Source: a virus. Taken from it: a stretch of DNA of 22,022 bases. The position numbers and the translations under genes are program-made. Below the pieces are notes generated by a model. That model had not been told where the DNA came from. It saw only the letters and a program-made list of their open reading frames with translations, and searched no databases. Below are positions 20,050 to 22,022 of the stretch, in pieces. The DNA lies in the IMG/VR virus record IMGVR_UViG_3300044825_001704, positions 1 through 22,022 of that record; one strand, written 5' to 3'. Every line of letters begins with the position of its first letter. Position 1 is the first letter of the stretch.

Positions 20050-22022
20050 TTCCGGTACCTCTCCGCTTCGAAGCCGCCGACCGCGATCGGCAATTCGCTC
20101 CAGTCCTCGTTGTCGTTGGCGGCCTTGCGCGCCCACCCGGGCGTCTGCCGCATGATCGCGTTGAACTCCTCCAGGCTGCCGAAGCCCTCGGCCACCTCGG
20201 CCACGATCTCGTCGTGGACGTGCAGGACGATCGAGTAGCCGGCGGCATCGAGGCGCAGCATGGCATCCCGCATGCAGTCGCGCGCAGCCGCCTGGGTGGC
20301 GTTCTCGGCCAGCTTGCCGCCGTAGGTCGACAGCCGGGTCCACTTGCCCTTGGTGGGCGAGCCGGACCTGCTGTCGATGCCCATGTAGGTGACGACTTCC
20401 TTCAGCTCGCCCCAGGGCGTCTTGCGCATCGAGAGGCGGGGGAAGGGGTAGAAGAGGCGCCGGCCGGACGGCAGGCGCATGGTCAGGAACGAGCCGTCGA
20501 CCTTGAAGCTGATGTGGTCGCCCGCGTAGAAGGTCTCCTTGGGGAACATCACGGCCGCGACGGCCGCCTCCTCCAGGGCCTTCCAGAACTTCACGATCCT
20601 GGGGTGCTTCGCGCGCCACGCGTTCTTGATGTCCTCGGCCTCGTCGTCGGTCACGATGACCCGGTAGCCCGACGCCATCTTTTGGAACGCGACCTTGCCG
20701 CCGCCGAAGCCGAGCGCCAGCTCGGCGACCTTGCCCACCTGCCGGCGATCGTCTTTCTTACCGATCGTAGCCGGGTCGACGTGATAGATGGCGCCGGCCG
20801 CGATGATGTAGGGATCCGGTCCCATCTCCGCGTCGTTCAGGCGGAACACGTCGAGCTTGCTCTCCTCGCCGGCCAGCCACGCCAGGACGCGCCCCTCGAT
20901 GTTGCTGAAGTCGCCGGCCATCAGACGGTGCCCGGCGGCCGCGACCAACACGCCGCGCATGCAGTCGCCGATCGCCTCCAGGGCGTCGCCGAACATCAGC
21001 TCCAGCAATCCGTAGTCGCCGAAGCGCTTGATCAGCTTGATGATCTGGGCGACCACCTCATAACCGACCGTCGGACGCTTGAGGTTATGGGGTTGAAATC
21101 TCCGGCCGCCCCACCGGCCCGTGGAGGCCGCGCAGTACTGCAGCAGGCCTCGCACGCGACCGTCCTGCATCAGGCCGGCCAGGAGGGCGTCCAGCTTGCT
21201 CGCGGACGCCTTGGCGCCCATGCGGCGGACCTCCAGCACCTGCCGGATCAGACCCGGCTTGCCGGGCGCGTCGCCGGGCAGGGGCTGGCCGAGCAGCTCG
21301 TGCACGGTCTCCTTGCCGATGCTCTCGATGCCGTCCTCTTCGTCGCCCTCGCCTAGCCGCGCCAGGATCTCGGGCGGCAGGCGCTTCTCCAGCCACTCGA
21401 TCAGCTTCTTGCCCTGGTTGGTCGAGTGGACGTAGCCGTCGGTGAGGTGCTTGATGCGGGCGTTCAGATCCTTCTGGGCCGCGCCGACGATCTTGAGGGC
21501 GTGCTCGACCAGCTCGATGTCGACCTGGATGCCGCGATCGTTGATGCGCTGGTCGAGCGCCCAGGTGGCCTGCTCGACCTTCGACAGCTTGCACAGGCGC
21601 TGCCCGAGGCGGATCTCCGCCTCGACGTCGCCGATGCAGTAGAGCCCGAGCCGGCGCCTCTGCTGGGGCGTCTCGTGCCATGTCAGGGGGTAGGTGGTCT
21701 TCGGCCGGCACATCAGCAGCATGAGCTGGTAGCCGCCAGGATCCTTGGCGATCTCCATGCCGACGGCGCGGCACGCGTCCTCCAGGCCGCCCGGCAGCGC
21801 CTGGGCATAGGCCATGGCCATCGTGCAGCGCCAGCGCTCGGGCGGCGGCGGCGCCGGCCATCCGTAACGGGGGTGCAGGACGAACGCCCAGATCGCGCGC
21901 TCGAAGGCCGCGTTGTGAGCCCAGAAGAGGGTGTCGGGGTCGGCAGCCGCCATGCGGATGTCGACCGGGCAGCGGTAGCGCTCGACCCCGGTGACGTCGT
22001 GATAGGTGATGTCGTCGAGCGT
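20046..22022 (-). CDS. Family A DNA polymerase with 3'-5' exonuclease (5' end outside window)
   Basis: The frame is open to the right edge, so at least 658 residues are present and the start lies outside. Near the visible N-terminus, TLFWAHNAAFERAIW matches the Exo II region, and GLYCIGDVEAEIRL matches Exo III (YxxxD). Polymerase motif A is GDFSNIEGRVLAWLAGE, motif B is RQVGKVAELALGFGGGK and motif C is VLHVHDEIVAEV (HDE at 20216-20208). All key residues of a working family A enzyme are visible. The Exo I (DxE) motif would lie upstream. It should copy the phage genome. It is transcribed toward the late genes and overlaps the lipoprotein gene by four bases. Confidence 0.92.
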   Translation of the reverse strand, partial: TLDDITYHDVTGVERYRCPVDIRMAAADPDTLFWAHNAAFERAIWAFVLHPRYGWPAPPPPERWRCTMAMAYAQALPGGLEDACRAVGMEIAKDPGGYQLMLLMCRPKTTYPLTWHETPQQRRRLGLYCIGDVEAEIRLGQRLCKLSKVEQATWALDQRINDRGIQVDIELVEHALKIVGAAQKDLNARIKHLTDGYVHSTNQGKKLIEWLEKRLPPEILARLGEGDEEDGIESIGKETVHELLGQPLPGDAPGKPGLIRQVLEVRRMGAKASASKLDALLAGLMQDGRVRGLLQYCAASTGRWGGRRFQPHNLKRPTVGYEVVAQIIKLIKRFGDYGLLELMFGDALEAIGDCMRGVLVAAAGHRLMAGDFSNIEGRVLAWLAGEESKLDVFRLNDAEMGPDPYIIAAGAIYHVDPATIGKKDDRRQVGKVAELALGFGGGKVAFQKMASGYRVIVTDDEAEDIKNAWRAKHPRIVKFWKALEEAAVAAVMFPKETFYAGDHISFKVDGSFLTMRLPSGRRLFYPFPRLSMRKTPWGELKEVVTYMGIDSRSGSPTKGKWTRLSTYGGKLAENATQAAARDCMRDAMLRLDAAGYSIVLHVHDEIVAEVAEGFGSLEEFNAIMRQTPGWARKAANDNEDWSELPIAVGGFEAERYRK

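Noticed and set aside
19903-20619. 238-codon minus-strand ORF
   Set aside because: All but the last 48 codons are out of frame inside the polymerase gene. Only the part from 20049 down is accepted as a lipoprotein gene.

Overview
The window is a segment of a short-tailed (podovirus-type) bacteriophage genome, either free or integrated. The visible gene set contains P22-like head-to-tail connector proteins (two gp4/SU10-type adaptors and one gp10-type nozzle/stabilisation protein), very large DNA-ejection (internal virion) proteins, three adhesin or fibre-like proteins, a lysis cassette and a family A DNA polymerase. No tail tube, sheath or tape-measure gene is visible. The DNA is G+C rich (about two thirds by eye), with strongly G/C-biased third codon positions. 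The endolysin (TIGR02594-like), the holin (Pam3_gp28-like) and the spanins resemble those of phages of Alphaproteobacteria, so such a host is likely but not proven. No integrase, tRNA gene, CRISPR array or insertion sequence was found.

Layout. Positions 1-8479, plus strand: the end of an upstream gene, a conserved-looking 116-aa protein, a Cys-containing tandem-repeat protein, adaptor 1, a small zinc-ribbon protein, a tail fibre with three exact-length 65-aa repeats, a glycine-rich adhesin, adaptor 2, the nozzle protein, two small virion-type proteins and a GNAT acetyltransferase. Positions 8492-16677: two giant ejection-type proteins. The first (1740 aa) carries an internal peptidase-S74-like chaperone segment and duplicated Gly-rich modules. 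The second (987 aa) contains a 106-codon out-of-frame ORF with much better coding statistics than the host frame. Positions 16677-17957: a tail-collar fibre. Positions 17965-19385: endolysin, holin, overlapping i-spanin/o-spanin and a small membrane protein. Nearly all of these genes overlap by 1-11 bases or are a few bases apart, which suggests one long late transcript.

Positions 19380-19627: a YdaS/Cro-like DNA-binding protein with its own promoter (consensus -35, 17-bp spacer), a perfect 7-bp-arm palindrome on the -35 element, and a predicted transcription start at its ATG, so probably a leaderless mRNA. Positions 19628-19902 hold no convincing gene but contain a palindrome, a strong bidirectional terminator and a long stem-loop. 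On the minus strand, a family A DNA polymerase (5' end beyond the window) is translationally coupled to a 48-aa lipoprotein. Replication genes thus run toward the late genes, and the terminator separates the two converging units.

The observation most worth following is the nested ORF at 15245-15565. Next are the leaderless repressor-like gene with its operator, and the modular giant ejection protein with an internal autoprotease-like domain.
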